This document shows positions 44,546-54,317 of a DNA stretch of 64,000 nt, piece by piece (position 1 is the stretch's first letter; every line of letters begins with the position of its first letter). Origin of the DNA: Rickettsia akari str. Hartford (GTDB lineage: Bacteria; Pseudomonadota; Alphaproteobacteria; Rickettsiales; Rickettsiaceae); assembly GCF_000018205.1 (NCBI RefSeq), contig NC_009881.1, positions 186,001 to 250,000 on the forward strand. Reading direction: 5' to 3'. The notes beneath the pieces are model-generated. The model ran no database searches, was not told the origin of the DNA, and saw only the letters and a program-made list of their open reading frames with translations. Made by a program: the position numbers and the translations under genes.

Positions 44546-45895
44546 ATGTTTAAAACTTTAACACAAAATTTAACGAAGATTTTTGATAAATTAGCCAGTT
44601 CAGGCATTTTAACGGAAGCTCAAATAGATAACGCTATGCGTGATATCAGAGTGGCTCTTTTAGAGTCGGATGTTGCATTACCGGTGATAAAAGATTTTAT
44701 AGCAGAAGTTAAAAAGAACGCTTTAGGGCATGAGGTTATTAAATCCGTTTCACCGGGGCAGATGATAATTAAAATTATTCATGAAGAGATGATAAATCTC
44801 TTAGCTTCAAGTGAAAGTGAGACAAAGCTAAATTTAAATTCAAAGCCGCCCATAAATTTCCTAATGGTAGGGCTGCAAGGGAGCGGTAAAACTACCGCAA
44901 GTGGCAAGCTTGCTCTGCGACTTAAAAATCAAAATAAAAAAGTTTTACTTGTTTCTTTGGATACTTACAGACCGGCCGCCCAAGAGCAACTTGCTATACT
45001 GGCAAACTCAGTACAGATTAATTCATTACCTATTGTGCAAGGTGAGCAACCTCTTGATATTGTCACAAGAGCTATTGCCGAGGCTAAAATTTCTGCTTAT
45101 GACGTTGTAATTTATGATACGGCAGGTCGTACACAAATTGATCAAGAGATGATGGAGGAAGCGCTTGCAATAAAAAATATAGTGGAGCCTACAGAAACTT
45201 TGCTAGTAATTGATAGTATGACAGGGCAGGATGCGGTAGTTACGGCAAGCAACTTTAATAAAAAGTTAGAAATTTCAGGATTAATTTTATCTAGAATTGA
45301 CGGCGATTCTAAAGGCGGTGCAGCACTTAGTGTAAAATATATTACTAAAAAGCCGATTAAATTTTTAAGTAGCGGTGAAAAACTAACTGATTTAGAAGAA
45401 TTCAATGCTGAACGTTTAGCTTCTCGAATACTTGATATGGGCGATATTATATCTTTTGTTGAAAAAGCAGCTAGTATCGTTGATAGAGAAGAAGCTGAAA
45501 AAACTGCAGCTAAATTAAAAAAAGGTAAGTTTGATTTAAATGATTATCTTCAGCAAATGAGAAGTATAAAAAAAATGGGAGGTTTTGGAAGTATACTTAG
45601 TATGTTACCGGGTAGCGGTAAAATTATGGATCAAATAGATCAATCAAAATTAAATAGTAAAATAATTGAACATCAAGAAGCAATGATTTTATCTATGACT
45701 CTGAAAGAACGTAAGAATCCGGATATAATTAATGCATCTCGTAGAAAACGTATAGCTGCTGGAGCAGGGACTACAGTACAAAAAGTCAATATTTTGCTAA
45801 AGCAATATAAGCAAATAAGTGAGATGATGAAAAAAGCCAGTAAAATGAATCCTAAAAATCTATTACGTAGCGGAATTGGAAAATTGTTTTCATAA
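44546..45895 (+). CDS. ffh: Signal recognition particle protein Ffh
   Basis: SRP54-type GTPase of 449 aa that guides nascent membrane proteins to FtsY. It has the N domain, a G domain with GLQGSGKTT (P-loop), VSLDTYRPAAQEQL, DTAGRTQID and ISRIDGDSKGGAAL, and the methionine-rich M domain (MRSIKKMGGFGSILSMLPGS, ASRRKRIAAGAGTTVQ). It is a normal length. The last residues run straight into a family B repeat, but the M-domain end looks intact. Confidence 0.97.
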   Translation: MFKTLTQNLTKIFDKLASSGILTEAQIDNAMRDIRVALLESDVALPVIKDFIAEVKKNALGHEVIKSVSPGQMIIKIIHEEMINLLASSESETKLNLNSKPPINFLMVGLQGSGKTTASGKLALRLKNQNKKVLLVSLDTYRPAAQEQLAILANSVQINSLPIVQGEQPLDIVTRAIAEAKISAYDVVIYDTAGRTQIDQEMMEEALAIKNIVEPTETLLVIDSMTGQDAVVTASNFNKKLEISGLILSRIDGDSKGGAALSVKYITKKPIKFLSSGEKLTDLEEFNAERLASRILDMGDIISFVEKAASIVDREEAEKTAAKLKKGKFDLNDYLQQMRSIKKMGGFGSILSMLPGSGKIMDQIDQSKLNSKIIEHQEAMILSMTLKERKNPDIINASRRKRIAAGAGTTVQKVNILLKQYKQISEMMKKASKMNPKNLLRSGIGKLFS

Positions 45896-45896
45896 A

Positions 45897-45990
45897 ACGG
45901 CATTATTGCCTGGAGTGGTAAAATCCACTGTGTCACCCCGTGGCTTGACAAAGGTGAAATTAATCCACACGGGCAATGCACACGTGAAGT
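45897..45990. repeat. Family B repeat fragment
   Basis: CATTATTGCCTGGAGTGGTAAAA, TGTGTCACCCCGTGGCTTGAC and GGGCAATGCACACG, directly after the ffh stop. The right arm is truncated. Confidence 0.55.
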
Positions 45991-46105
45991 AAAATTTAAT
46001 TAATTTTCAATTTCAAAGCATTTGCAAAAAATGTATAGATTTTGATAAAATAATTGGCACTATCTTTTAAATCACTAACACTACAATGCCAACTATCTCA
46101 ACTTT

Positions 46106-48161
46106 CTAGAAAGTAAGTTCTAGTATTTGAGTTTTGCTCAAGTACATACTCAAAAATTCTTCCATGCCATGTGGTTTACACGCTGATCTAATACTGAATC
46201 TGTAACTAACACAGTTGGGTATTTGTACGTTAAAGATAAATTCTCTAGCGGTGCATTTTTTAATATGTACTAAATCATTTGGATTGTCCGGATCTCCATA
46301 TTCAGTTATCCATGAATGTCCTGCTTCGAATTTTTTATAGCGTACCATATCAAGTATAGGTACTTCACACGTTATAGCTCCAAATAAATCGGTACGCTGC
46401 GTCATAGCAACACTTACTAACAATCCGCCATTACTTCCTCCTTTAATTCCTAAATATTCAGTGCTAGTAATATTTTGCTTTATTAAATCCTCTGCTATTG
46501 CAATTAAATCATTAAAGCTGGTTTTGACGTTTTATTCCTTGAGCCGCCTTATGCCACTCAGGACCAAATTCTCCGCCGCCTCTGATATTAGTAAGTACAT
46601 TAACGCCGCCATTTTAAACCCATAGTTCATTTACTCTAGAACAATACGGAGAATTTATTACTTGAAATACTCCATATGCGGTGAGTAATGTTGGGTTTTA
46701 CCGTCAAATTTTGTACCTTTCTTATAAACAACAAAATACGGTATTTGGACTCCATCAAAGTTTGCCATTTTCTCTTTCTGAGCTACAACATAATTTTTAC
46801 TATCAAACGGATATAAATCTTGCCTCATTATGCTTAATTGGTTAGTTGTGTCCCATAAATATATAGTTGGTGGCACTATAGAATTTTCTATAGTAATTAA
46901 TACATCTTATGCCTGGTCATCAGAATATATACCAAAAATTGTGTTCTCATAAGGCAATTTTAAGGTTACCGTTTTTGTCCATTTGCTATTTTCTAAAGTA
47001 AACGTAATAACTTTTGAAATAACATTCTCGTAGCTAGCCAACAATACTGTATCTTTAGTTACTACTATAGAATCAAAAACCTCACGGTCAGTTTATGACA
47101 ATAAAATTTTAAAACTAGCCTTATCGCTATCAGCCTTTAGTAAATCTTACCCATGTAAGGCAACAAGCGCAGCGCTTTATATTATTACCTTGAAATTTCC
47201 AATCATAACGTAGCAACCAAAATACATATTCTTTAAAAGAACCTTGAGGAGTTGCATCTGATGGCATATTTATTTTTTGTAATTTTAAGTTCTCATCTTT
47301 AGTATCTAAAATATTATTATCATAATTATAAAAAGCCTTATCTGCAGATATAAATATTAAAGATGAAGAAATATTATCGGATCAACGCTTACCGGCTGAC
47401 ACTAGTATATATTCTTTTGGTATTTCAAATATTTTTTTGCTTTCTCTACAGGTTATCCTCGCTTCCATATGTAGAGCGAGTTAGGATATAAAGAGTCGGT
47501 AACATCCTCTTTATGCAAAACTGGATTAAATATAATAGTATCTTGGTCGATCAAAGCATGATAAGTAAATTTGCCTTCTAATAATTTTCTGCTACTTGTT
47601 GTTGGTTCAAAGCAATTTTTTACAAAATCTTTTTTGTCTAAATCCCATATTCTCTAAAGAATATCTCATCCTTATCACCAAAGGACATAGTAATTAAGTA
47701 ACGCTTAGGGTTTTGAAAACAATCACTTCCACCTCGATACATTACTTTTTTACCGAGTTTTTTGGATAATTTATCAAAATCGATTAGAACTTCCCAATTT
47801 GGTTTATCTTTAGAGTAATTCTCAACTAATAATGTCCTACGCCATAACCCTTGCGGATTTTTATCATCTATCCCAAAATGATACACATAACCTTTACAGA
47901 TAATACCATATGGAATTTTTCTTTGGTCATAAAATATTGATTCTATTTCTTTTTTGATCGGTTTATATTCCGGCATAGATTGGAAAGCTTGTTCTTTTTT
48001 ATCAGTATGCTCTTTTGTCCATTTTAGAGCTTCAGCTCCTTCAGAGTCTTCTAGAATTTGGTATTTTTCGTGTGATATAATTTGTGCCTTATTATTCCCA
48101 TAGCTTGAACACAAAAAGTTAATAAAATAATTATAAAATAGCAGGTAAGTTTTTTCATCAT
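46106..48161 (-). pseudogene. Prolyl oligopeptidase (S9A) pseudogene
   Basis: Relic of a serine peptidase of about 690 aa. The minus strand starts with a signal peptide (MMKKLTCYFIIILLTF at 48161), then shifts frame into NKAQIISHEKYQILEDSEGA and EALKWTKEHTDKKEQAFQSM, the beta-propeller N-terminal part. Scattered propeller fragments follow at 46640-47600. The catalytic region reads EYLGIKGGSNGGLLVSVAMT with the active-site serine still in GGSNGG, and GHSWITEYGDPDNPNDLVHI. After a frameshift, YPTVLVTDSVLDQRVNHMAW still shows the Asp and His regions. Numerous stops and frameshifts make it non-functional. Confidence 0.92.
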
Positions 48162-48393
48162 TTTAATAATATCTCTGAAATTAAAAATATTGATTATTGA
48201 AATCTCGGCCAATCGATTTTATTCTATGTACATAATATATTTATCCTTATAATCTTCTGGTACAAGAATTGTATATTTGAGTGATATATATTGGATTAAT
48301 AAACAAAAATTGTAAAGCTGAGTTTACTTCAATTTATACTTATAAAAGTAATATTAATGATGTACTGATAATGGTAGTATATCATTGATATTT

Positions 48394-49289
48394 ATGTCTA
48401 AAAACCTTAAGCATGATGAGATGATATGAAGTGCATTGGAAAATCCAATGGTAGCCAAAGAGTTTTTTCAAATGCACTTACCATCACGTATATAAAGTTT
48501 GGTTTCTTTTAAAACCATTAAAATGGAAAAAGATAGTTTTGTAGATAAAACAGTTAAGAAATCCATATTAGATATTGTATTTTCTGTTAAATTTGATAGT
48601 GAAGACGGTTACGTATTTTTATTATTAGAACATCAAAGTAAACCTGATTATTATATATATGGATTTTCGCTTGTTTAACTACACGTTAAACATTGCCGAG
48701 TATTGTATGAAAGCAATAAAAAGCAAGAAATGTCCTTGCATGTATCATTTAGTATTTGATAATGGTATACAACAATATAATGTTTCTCGAAATCTTTGGG
48801 AAGTATTTAAAAATAGCGAATTGGTAAAAGCTACTTGGAGTAATGATTAACGTGCATGATATATATGAACAAGCATTGAAAGAAAATGCTCTGTCGGGTA
48901 TTTTGCAATTTTTTATGAAGCATATTCACGAACGAGATTTACTAAAAATATGGCAAGAAGTAGCTGATCTTTTACCTAAATTTGCTAAGGTTAACATAGG
49001 CATTGATTATATAGAGCTAATTTTATTCTATACTTTGACCAAAATTAGGCAAAGTGATATTCTAGAAGTAGAAAGGATGCTCAAGTCACATTTAAATCCT
49101 AAGAAAAGAGAAAAAATTATTGGCAGTATCGCACATTATTGGGAAAAGCAAGCTATAGACAAGGGGATAAGAAAAGAAAAAATGATTATAGCAAAAAATT
49201 TAATCAAAGCCGGTTTAAAAACTGAATTAATAATTGCATTAATCGGATTAAAAAAAGAAGAGATTGAGAAATTAGAGCAAATTGCCTAA
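48394..49289 (+). pseudogene. Rpn-family (PD-(D/E)XK) recombination-promoting nuclease pseudogene
   Basis: From ATG 48394 the frame reads MSKNLKHDEMI, a TGA, SALENPMVAKEFFQMHLPSR, a TAA, then KKSILDIVFSVKFDSEDGYV and FLLLEHQSKPDYYI. This contains the D...ExQxK nuclease motif typical of Rpn/YhgA-like proteins. After a frameshift come FRLFNYTLNIAEYCMKAIKS and LWEVFKNSELVKATWSND, and after another, INVHDIYEQALKENALSGIL to the C-terminal KAGLKTELIIALIGLKKEEI. Two frames (48659-48850, 48843-49289) look like separate genes but are parts of this one. The 232 bases before it show nothing recognisable. Confidence 0.88.
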
Positions 49290-49302
49290 ATTCTTTAAAA
49301 AT

Positions 49303-50463
49303 ATGAAAGTTATGGCAGATGATTTAAGCATTTATATTCATTGGCCTTTTTGTTTATCAAAATGTCCGTATTGTGATTTTAATTCTCATGTGGCTAGCAC
49401 TATAGATCATAATCAATGGATTAAATCGTATGAAACCGAAATTGAGTATTTTAAGAATATTATTCAAAATAAATATATAAAATCCATTTTTTTTGGTGGC
49501 GGAACTCCTTCATTAATGAATCCCGTATTAGTTGAATTGATAATCAATAAAATCAATAATCTAGCAATTCTTGATAATCGAACTGAAATAACTCTAGAAA
49601 CCAATCCCACATCATTTGAAACTGAAAAATTTAAAGCGTTCAAATCTGCCGGAATTAACCGTGTGTCCATTGGAGTACAATCCTTAAAAGAAGACGATTT
49701 AAAAAAATTAGGCAGAACTCATGATGCTTTGCAAGCCATCAAAACAATTGAGCAGGCAAATGGGATTTTTCCAAGAGTTTCATTCGATTTAATATATGCA
49801 CGTAGCGGTCAAAAATTAAAAGACTGGCAAGAAGAATTAAAGCAAGCTATGCAACTCGCAAATGGGCATATCTCTCTTTATCAATTGACTATCGAAAAAG
49901 GTACACCTTTTTATAAATTATTTAATGAGGGTAATCTGATTGTGCCGCATTCAGATGCGGCAGCTGAAATGTACGAATGGACAAATCATTATCTAGCATC
50001 TAAAAAATATTTTAGATATGAGATATCTAATTATGCTCTAGCAAATCAGAAATGTTTGCATAATTTGACTTATTGGCATTATAATAGTTGCTTAGGTATA
50101 GGTCCCGGGGCTCATAGTAGAATCATTGAACCGTCAGGTTCGGTAGCGGCAATTATGATGTGGCACAAGCCAGAAAAATGGTTAGACTCAGTTAAAACAA
50201 AAAATGTCGGTATTCAAACTAACGCTAAGCTAACACATCAAGAAATAATCGAAGAGATTTTAATGATGGGTTTACGTCTTAGCAAAGGCATAAATATTTC
50301 TACATTAGAGCAGAAAATAAACGCAAAATTAATGGATATTTTAGACATGAATAACCTTAAACATTATCAAGCGTTAGATTTAATTAAACTAGATAAAAAT
50401 ATCTATCTTACCGACAAAGGTTTAATGCTACATAGTTACATAGTACCTAGATTAATTATATGA
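49303..50463 (+). CDS. hemW: HemW-like radical SAM protein
   Basis: A radical SAM enzyme of the HemN/HemW family, 386 aa from this ATG. The cluster motif WPFCLSKCPYCDF (CxxxCxxC) is near residue 17. It is followed by FFGGGTPSLMNP, ETNPTSFETEKF, GINRVSIGVQSL and the HemW-like C-terminal domain (LMMGLRLSKGINISTLEQK). The CxxxCxxCDF form favours HemW, a heme chaperone, over true coproporphyrinogen oxidase HemN; many genomes label it hemN. Starts at 49312 (MADDLSIYIHWP) or a TTG at 49282 are also possible. It overlaps nothing and follows the Rpn relic. Confidence 0.92.
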   Translation: MKVMADDLSIYIHWPFCLSKCPYCDFNSHVASTIDHNQWIKSYETEIEYFKNIIQNKYIKSIFFGGGTPSLMNPVLVELIINKINNLAILDNRTEITLETNPTSFETEKFKAFKSAGINRVSIGVQSLKEDDLKKLGRTHDALQAIKTIEQANGIFPRVSFDLIYARSGQKLKDWQEELKQAMQLANGHISLYQLTIEKGTPFYKLFNEGNLIVPHSDAAAEMYEWTNHYLASKKYFRYEISNYALANQKCLHNLTYWHYNSCLGIGPGAHSRIIEPSGSVAAIMMWHKPEKWLDSVKTKNVGIQTNAKLTHQEIIEEILMMGLRLSKGINISTLEQKINAKLMDILDMNNLKHYQALDLIKLDKNIYLTDKGLMLHSYIVPRLII

Positions 50464-50494
50464 AAATTATTCAAGCAATTTTAAAGTTTATAAT

Positions 50495-50550
50495 TATTTT
50501 TCTAGATTGCCACGTTGCTTTGCACATCGTCAGGCATTGCACACGACGTT
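50495..50550. repeat. Family A repeat fragment
   Basis: TTTTTCTAGATTGCCACGTTGCTTTGC and GCATTGCACACGACG after hemW match the right half of family A copies at 8520 and 30290. Confidence 0.5.
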
Positions 50551-50629
50551 TTTATATGATTTCCATACAATCGCCATATTTATTATACCCATATCCAAGG
50601 TTGAGCAGAATTTGCTAATATACCTTGGT

Positions 50630-51250
50630 TTATATCTTCACTGAATATATTCTAATAAAATAATGGTCTTTTCCATCCCATTTATGGCTATAGCTATCTC
50701 TTTTATGTACAACCGTTTTATTGCTTAATACAACAATATTACCGGAAGTAACATATATATAGTTTTGCATAGATTCTTGATCTACAATTTCTCTAATTTT
50801 ATTTAAAAACCCTGCTGCTCTTTGTGTTTCAGGAATAGCATCAATTGTTATTCTGCTATAATAGCCGGTAGCGTATTCTACTAATAAAGGTATGTTGTTG
50901 CTTAATATTTTACATGAAAAAGAATCTGCCCTTGTTACTGTAAATTCATTACTACACCCGATTAAGATATCTTGGTAGCTCAATTGATTTAATATATCTT
51001 TAAGGCTAATATATATTATAGCTAGATTATCATGTCCTTTATGTAGAATCCCAAAAATTAAATAAAATATAAGAGATCAGTTATCACTCTTATCTGCTAT
51101 TGGACGGTATGCAGCATCTACATTCCGATCTCAATCATTATACGTCGATTGAGAACTACATTCATTATAAGAATTATGTTTTGGTGCTGCTTCTCTAATA
51201 ATATTCGTATCTCCATCTTTAATATAATACAGGGAAACTACCAATTATCC
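50630..51250 (-). pseudogene. Fe(II)/2-oxoglutarate oxygenase (TauD/clavaminate synthase-like) relic
   Basis: The minus strand reads, across two stops, DGDTNIIREAAPKHNSYNEC, RNVDAAYRPIADKSDN, then from 51060 IFGILHKGHDNLAIIYISLK, and from 50983 an intact 117-codon tail. The tail has ATGYYSRITIDAIPETQRAA and ends with YVTSGNIVVLSNKTVVHKRD plus YSHKWDGKDHYFIRIYSV. The G-x-I-V-x-x-x-N...VHxR...DGxDxxxxRIY pattern is the C-terminal iron/2OG-binding block of TauD/clavaminate-synthase-like oxygenases. The N-terminal HxD part is not recognisable, and at least two in-frame stops are present. Confidence 0.55.
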
Positions 51251-51259
51251 CTATTTACT

Positions 51260-51612
51260 CTAAATTAGCTCTTCTATTACGCTAACCCGTACCTCACCGT
51301 CATATGGAGTAATTATATTATAATTTTTTTGATCAATATTGTTTATATGTATAATTTCTGCATTATTATTTAGAGCGTCTTTAATTTCTTTTGTATAATT
51401 TACATATTTTTTTCTAAAAAATGTTTAAAAAATACAATAGATTTATATGGATTTTAGTAAAATTGTTTAAAACCTCATCGCTATTAATATTAAAATTTTT
51501 TAGATAAATTTCCTTTCTAATAATACACAGTCATTATCTTTAAATCTTTTTTATAACTGAGTTCCAATTTTTAGAAGCATTAATAATGCCGCAAGGATCT
51601 ACATATTGTATA
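51260..51612 (-). pseudogene. Unidentified decayed coding stretch
   Basis: Broken minus-strand frames read YIQYVDPCGIINASKNWNSV, KDNDCVLLERKFI, LKNFNINSDEVLNNFTKIHI, KKYVNYTKEIKDALNNNAEI and NIITPYDGEVRVSVIEELI before a stop near 51265. The pieces are in register with single-base shifts between them. They lie between the CmcI-like and oxygenase relics. I do not recognise the family. Confidence 0.35.
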
Positions 51613-51616
51613 TATA

Positions 51617-52020
51617 CTAAATATAAATCTTTTTTTCTTTCAACCAGCTAATTAATCTAATGATTTTATTGTTTAAATTTTCTAATTTTGCTATACAAGT
51701 TTTTTCATCTAAAGTTTTCCTCCAAACATCATAACAAGCATTATTATGATCACTATTAGTATCTTCAATGATGAAATAATCCCATTTTTTCAAGATATTA
51801 TTATGAAAATATTCTAAAATACCTATCATATTAATATGAGTATCTTCTATTAAAAGTATGGGATGTACTCTTTCAGATATTTTTTCTTTTAGGAAGATGG
51901 CCTATACTTTATGGGAATCGCCTTGCAAACATTCTATTCTATTATCACCTTTTACGGCTTGATCAATATTTCAAAATCGATATCTATAAAAATCAAGTAA
52001 ATAAATAGGGAGAGTATTGT
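51617..52020 (-). pseudogene. Cephalosporin hydroxylase (CmcI)-like methyltransferase relic
   Basis: Minus-strand pieces are LIFIDIDF, NIDQAVKGDNRIECLQGDSH, then a TAG, FLKEKISERVHPILLIEDTH, MIGILEYFHNNILKKWDYFI and IEDTNSDHNNACYDVWRKTL. The order (D-I-D strand, RIxxxxGDS, PILLIxDTH, helix, Y-F-I-I-E-D-T) matches the CmcI / rhamnosyl O-methyltransferase family of SAM-dependent enzymes. It is interrupted by a stop and at least one frameshift, and the N-terminus is gone or masked by repeats at 52050. Confidence 0.55.
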
Positions 52021-52049
52021 TTGTTAATACCCAAGCCGTCATTATAAGC

Positions 52050-52202
52050 GTGCATATTGCATAGATATCACTACGTCATTGCTAGTAGTCGTAGTACTCG
52101 CGTAGCAATCTCATGAAATAATAAGAAACTCCTGAGATTGTGGACGAAACTTATAGTTTTTCCTCGCAATGATGGCCTTTAGTATCCATGCAACGATGCC
52201 TA
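52050..52202. repeat. Family A-like palindromic repeat
   Basis: TCACTACGTCATTGCTAGTAGTC, CGTAGCAATCTCATG, CTCCTGAGATTGTGG and TTTTTCCTCGCAATGATGG, ending in CATGCAACGATGCC. Its inner GCAATCTCA/TGAGATTG pair resembles the copy at 58478. Confidence 0.6.
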
Positions 52203-52224
52203 TAGTCAAGAATATCCGACCTCA

Positions 52225-53424
52225 TTAAGATAAATATACTTCCTTATCTAAAGTATTTTCGCTGTTATCTATAATCATAGTAATTGTTGCATCGCCGGTA
52301 ATATTGATAGTAGTACGTAGCATATCAAGTATTCGATCAATACCGGCAATAATTGCGACTCCCTCTATAGGTAAGTGAACGGAAGAAAGCACCATTGGAA
52401 GCATTATCAAAGAGGCACCTGGAATACCTGCACCGCCGATAGATCCAAGTGTTGAGGTGAGAATAATTACTAAATAGTCGTGAGGAGCAAGCGTTACTCC
52501 CATCATTTGAGCAAAGAATATAGTAGTAAGAGATAAATTTATAGCAAAACCGTCCATATTAATTGATGCCCCTATCGGAAGTACGAACGAAGTACTAGAC
52601 TCTGAAATTCCAAGCTTTGCACGACAAACTTGCATAGTAGTTGCAAGAGTAGCTTTGCTACTTGAAGTAGAAAAAGCAAGTATCTGATACTCAAAACTTT
52701 TCTTATAAAACGGTATAGGTGAAACACGACAAAATACATATATAAGTAAACCAAAAACTAAATATTGGAATGTCATTGCCACAACTACCGCTACAACAAG
52801 TTTTGATAAACTAATCATGACTTCAATTCCCTGCATCCCTACAATCCAGCCAGTTAAAGCAAAAGCACCGTAAGGGGATAATTGAATAACAAACGATATC
52901 ATTTTTAATATTAATTTTGACATTACATGAATTAAATCAGTCACAGGCCCACCGATAGATTTCATTTTGTTTAAGGTAATCCCAACAAAAATAGCAAAAA
53001 ATACAACTTGCAAGACATCACCGTTTGCAAAAGCACCAACCGCATTCTCAGGGACGATATTGACAAAAAAATCAACTATATTAAATGCAGTTCTATTTGT
53101 CATTCCTGAATAGGTAAAATCTATATGTATGCCTACTCCCGGCTTTAATACTAAGGCAACAGTGAGTCCAAAAACCGTAGCAAAAAAAGTAGTACCTAAA
53201 AAAGCAGCTACCGCTTTCATTCCTACTCTACCCAGGGCAGAAGTATCATTCATACTAGTGATACCTGAAACCAAACTAAAGAAAATTAAAGGGGTAATGA
53301 TCATTTTTATCAAACGTAAGAAAATGTCACCGATAGGTTTAATATAACTAACATATTGTGGTAAGTATATACCAAATATAATACCTAAGCTTAACCCTAA
53401 GGTAACTTTTTGCCATAATTTCAT
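52225..53424 (-). CDS. gltP: Dicarboxylate/amino acid:cation symporter (GltP/DctA type)
   Basis: An inner-membrane transporter of 399 aa that imports glutamate/aspartate or C4-dicarboxylates with H+ or Na+. Family motifs are FLRLIKMIITPLIFFSLVSG, the serine-rich hairpin AFSTSSSKATLATTMQVC, the substrate/ion motif SINMDGFAINLSLTTIFFAQ and IGGAGIPGASLIMLPMVL. It has eight helices plus two re-entrant loops by analogy. For a parasite that oxidises glutamate, and whose sucAB genes lie just upstream, uptake of this fuel makes sense. It follows cutA with a 23-base gap and may share a transcript. Confidence 0.95.
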   Translation of the reverse strand: MKLWQKVTLGLSLGIIFGIYLPQYVSYIKPIGDIFLRLIKMIITPLIFFSLVSGITSMNDTSALGRVGMKAVAAFLGTTFFATVFGLTVALVLKPGVGIHIDFTYSGMTNRTAFNIVDFFVNIVPENAVGAFANGDVLQVVFFAIFVGITLNKMKSIGGPVTDLIHVMSKLILKMISFVIQLSPYGAFALTGWIVGMQGIEVMISLSKLVVAVVVAMTFQYLVFGLLIYVFCRVSPIPFYKKSFEYQILAFSTSSSKATLATTMQVCRAKLGISESSTSFVLPIGASINMDGFAINLSLTTIFFAQMMGVTLAPHDYLVIILTSTLGSIGGAGIPGASLIMLPMVLSSVHLPIEGVAIIAGIDRILDMLRTTINITGDATITMIIDNSENTLDKEVYLS

Positions 53425-53447
53425 AATTTACTTACTTAATTTTAAAT

Positions 53448-53762
53448 TTATTTACTATTTTGATCAATCCACTCTAAGTACTTTTGAAAGCCATACGCAA
53501 TACTTATTTTTATTATTTGTGGCAATTCATAATTGTGAATTTCAAGGATTTTATTTTCAATTTTGTTATAATTAGCAGATTTTGTTTTAATTACAAGTCT
53601 ATATTCGGTTGCTAAAGTTATTCTACTATCCCATCTAAAGTAACTTTTGACATCGTCAATTTGAATGCAGGCAGCAAGATTTAATTCTAACAAAACAGAT
53701 GCTATTTTCTCGGCAATTTGCAAATCATTAGTAGTTGTTAAAATTAAACAGCAATCTTGCAT
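53448..53762 (-). CDS. cutA: CutA divalent-cation tolerance protein
   Basis: A 104-aa trimeric cytosolic protein of the CutA1 family, associated with copper/divalent-cation tolerance although its real activity is unclear. Family pattern: LILTTTNDLQIAEKIASVLL, LNLAACIQIDDVKSYFRWDS and EYRLVIKTKSANY, with the C-terminal YELPQIIKISI. The queD stop is two bases upstream of its ATG, so it is coupled to queD. Confidence 0.93.
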   Translation of the reverse strand: MQDCCLILTTTNDLQIAEKIASVLLELNLAACIQIDDVKSYFRWDSRITLATEYRLVIKTKSANYNKIENKILEIHNYELPQIIKISIAYGFQKYLEWIDQNSK

Positions 53763-53764
53763 GC

Positions 53765-54181
53765 TTAAACCTCAACAAAACAATTAGGTGTTTCATATAG
53801 TTTGAGGCTTGCTACGAAGAAGTTTTGACCTACGAACAGTTTAGGCAAAATTTCATTCTTTAAATGTGTCGCTATATTTTCTGCAGTCGGGTTATTTTGC
53901 ATGTAATATATTTTTTGACCGGTACAATTTGCTATTTGCTGCCCCATTTCCTTATCGTCTTGATGTAGAATTAAGCTATGATCGAAATGTTCGTCAATCC
54001 ATTTTTTAGCTAAATCCTTAATTAAACCAAAATCTACTATCATACCGAGTTTATCGGTTTCGTGTGCGGCTATAGTTATCTCAAGAACATAGCGATGACC
54101 GTGCAGGAACTGACATTTATTTTGATGTCCTATAATTCTATGTCCTGCATCGAACTCAATACGACGAGTACATTTGATCAT
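53765..54181 (-). CDS. queD: 6-carboxy-5,6,7,8-tetrahydropterin synthase-type enzyme
   Basis: A 138-aa pterin enzyme of the PTPS family. Zinc-binding histidines are in [10 protein letters not shown] and [10 protein letters not shown], and the cysteine of NKCQFLHGH fits the C-x3-HGH pattern of QueD rather than the Glu form of [27 protein letters not shown] and [15 protein letters not shown] complete the fold. The product feeds queuosine (or pterin) synthesis. The ATG at 54181 is chosen because the 44 codons upstream in frame are repeat sequence (54196-54312) and unconserved. Confidence 0.92.
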   Translation of the reverse strand: MIKCTRRIEFDAGHRIIGHQNKCQFLHGHRYVLEITIAAHETDKLGMIVDFGLIKDLAKKWIDEHFDHSLILHQDDKEMGQQIANCTGQKIYYMQNNPTAENIATHLKNEILPKLFVGQNFFVASLKLYETPNCFVEV

Positions 54182-54195
54182 TATTATATACTTTT

Positions 54196-54312
54196 TTTCT
54201 ATTGTCATGCTGTGGCTCACCGATACCGTATGTTTCTCATTTATGTCAATCCCGCGTAGGCGGATATTCAAGGCTTTGGGGTGGCACCCTATGGCTTGAC
54301 CACGGCATGACA
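54196..54312. repeat. Composite palindromic repeat (C within B)
   Basis: The outer arms GTCATGCTGTGGCTCACC and TATGGCTTGACCACGGCATGACA enclose ATGTCAATCCCGCGTAGGCGGATATTCAAGG, a degenerate family C arm. It is read in frame with queD but is not part of the protein. Confidence 0.65.
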
Positions 54313-54317
54313 ATTTT

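Noticed and set aside
48659..49289. Two separate small genes
   Set aside because: Both match consecutive parts of one Rpn-type nuclease, joined by a frameshift.
54182..54313. N-terminal extension of QueD by 44 residues
   Set aside because: The extension is encoded by repeat sequence, while the family fold begins at [14 protein letters not shown].
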